Shown here one piece after another: positions 13,689 through 13,794 of a stretch of DNA of 13,794 nucleotides (positions are counted from its first letter, which is position 1; each line of letters starts with the position of its first letter). Origin of the DNA: an uncultured Clostridium sp. (GTDB lineage: Bacteria; Bacillota; Clostridia; Lachnospirales; Lachnospiraceae); NCBI GenBank assembly GCA_938036545.1, contig CALHQJ010000094.1:1-13794 (forward strand), in the 5' to 3' direction. A program made the position numbers and the translations under genes. The notes under the pieces were generated by a model. The model did no database searches, was not told where the DNA came from, and worked only from the letters and a program-made list of their open reading frames with translations.

Positions 13689-13707
13689 ACAAAAACCGCC
13701 AATACAA
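13679..13707 (-). promoter_or_regulatory. Sigma-A-type promoter for the nfeD-like/SPFH unit
   Basis: Minus strand TTGTAT (13707-13702), a 17-base spacer and a perfect TATAAT (13684-13679) lie about 70 bases before the nfeD-like start. The -35 box lies inside the loop and stem of the preceding gene's terminator, so the two signals share DNA. Confidence 0.75.
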
Positions 13708-13719
13708 CTGTACCGGCGG
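13691..13719 (-). terminator. Rho-independent terminator of the upstream gene
   Basis: A 10-bp stem (minus CCGCCGGTAC with GTATTGGCGG, two G-U pairs) with loop AGTT is followed at once by five T residues. It begins 11 bases after the TAA at 13732-13730 and is a textbook terminator for the gene that enters from the right edge. Confidence 0.88.
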
Positions 13720-13729
13720 CTCCAAAATC

Positions 13730-13794
13730 TTACATTTTCATAAACTGCAGCACTTCAGCCATGCGAAGATTCAGACAGGAAAAAGCGTTGAAAA
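13730..13794 (-). CDS. 3' end of an unidentified gene, cut by the window edge
   Basis: In one minus-strand frame the last 65 bases read FNAFSCLNLRMAEVLQFMKM and then TAA; the other two frames hit stops sooner. The strong terminator 11 bases downstream supports this as a real gene end. Twenty residues are too few to name the product. Confidence 0.5.
   Translation of the reverse strand, partial: FNAFSCLNLRMAEVLQFMKM

Overview
The window looks like chromosomal DNA of a low-to-mid GC Firmicute, most likely a Lachnospiraceae (Clostridium cluster XIVa) gut anaerobe. The reasons are strong AGGAGG-type ribosome binding sites, a tetrahydrofolate riboswitch upstream of a folate ECF S component, a four-cysteine Mrp/Nbp35 ATPase, QueH instead of a cobalamin-dependent QueG, and an HPr with both His15 and Ser46. 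The genus cannot be fixed from the sequence alone. Every convincing gene (14 complete plus one 3' fragment) lies on the minus strand, so transcription runs from high to low coordinates.

Layout in the direction of transcription. (1) 13794-12100: the end of an unidentified gene and its terminator, then nfeD-like and SPFH/stomatin-like (qmcA-like) genes from a promoter built into that terminator. A large hairpin terminator follows, then a patatin-like lipase gene. (2) 10940-10791: a 150-bp non-coding element with perfect 17-bp terminal inverted repeats and internal hairpins. It fills almost all of the space between the patatin gene and argF. (3) 10745-6592: a tight run of argF, a 101-aa membrane protein, birA (no HTH domain), mutY and a diacylglycerol-kinase-family lipid kinase, with starts and stops overlapping or nearly so. 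(4) 6475-4708: rpoD (GTG start, own promoter) and queH. (5) 4570-4304: ptsH (HPr) with its own consensus promoter and terminator. (6) 4174-1879: an Sfp-type phosphopantetheinyl transferase, a PAP2 phosphatase and an MBL-fold hydrolase. (7) 1863-1052: promoter, THF riboswitch and folT. (8) 963-121: mrp from a promoter inside the folT 3' end, ending at a terminator. The far left edge (2-21) is the terminus of a second copy of the 150-bp element, in opposite orientation.

Functionally this is mostly core housekeeping: arginine biosynthesis, biotin attachment, base-excision repair, primary sigma factor, queuosine synthesis, sugar phosphotransfer, folate uptake and Fe-S handling. A membrane and lipid theme recurs (NfeD/SPFH, patatin, lipid kinase, PAP2). 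I see no phage, CRISPR, defence or secondary-metabolite system, and no novel multi-gene system that I could defend. The most interesting content is non-coding: the MITE-like repeat pair, the THF riboswitch with a readable translational switch, and the fused terminator/promoter/palindrome before the nfeD-like gene.
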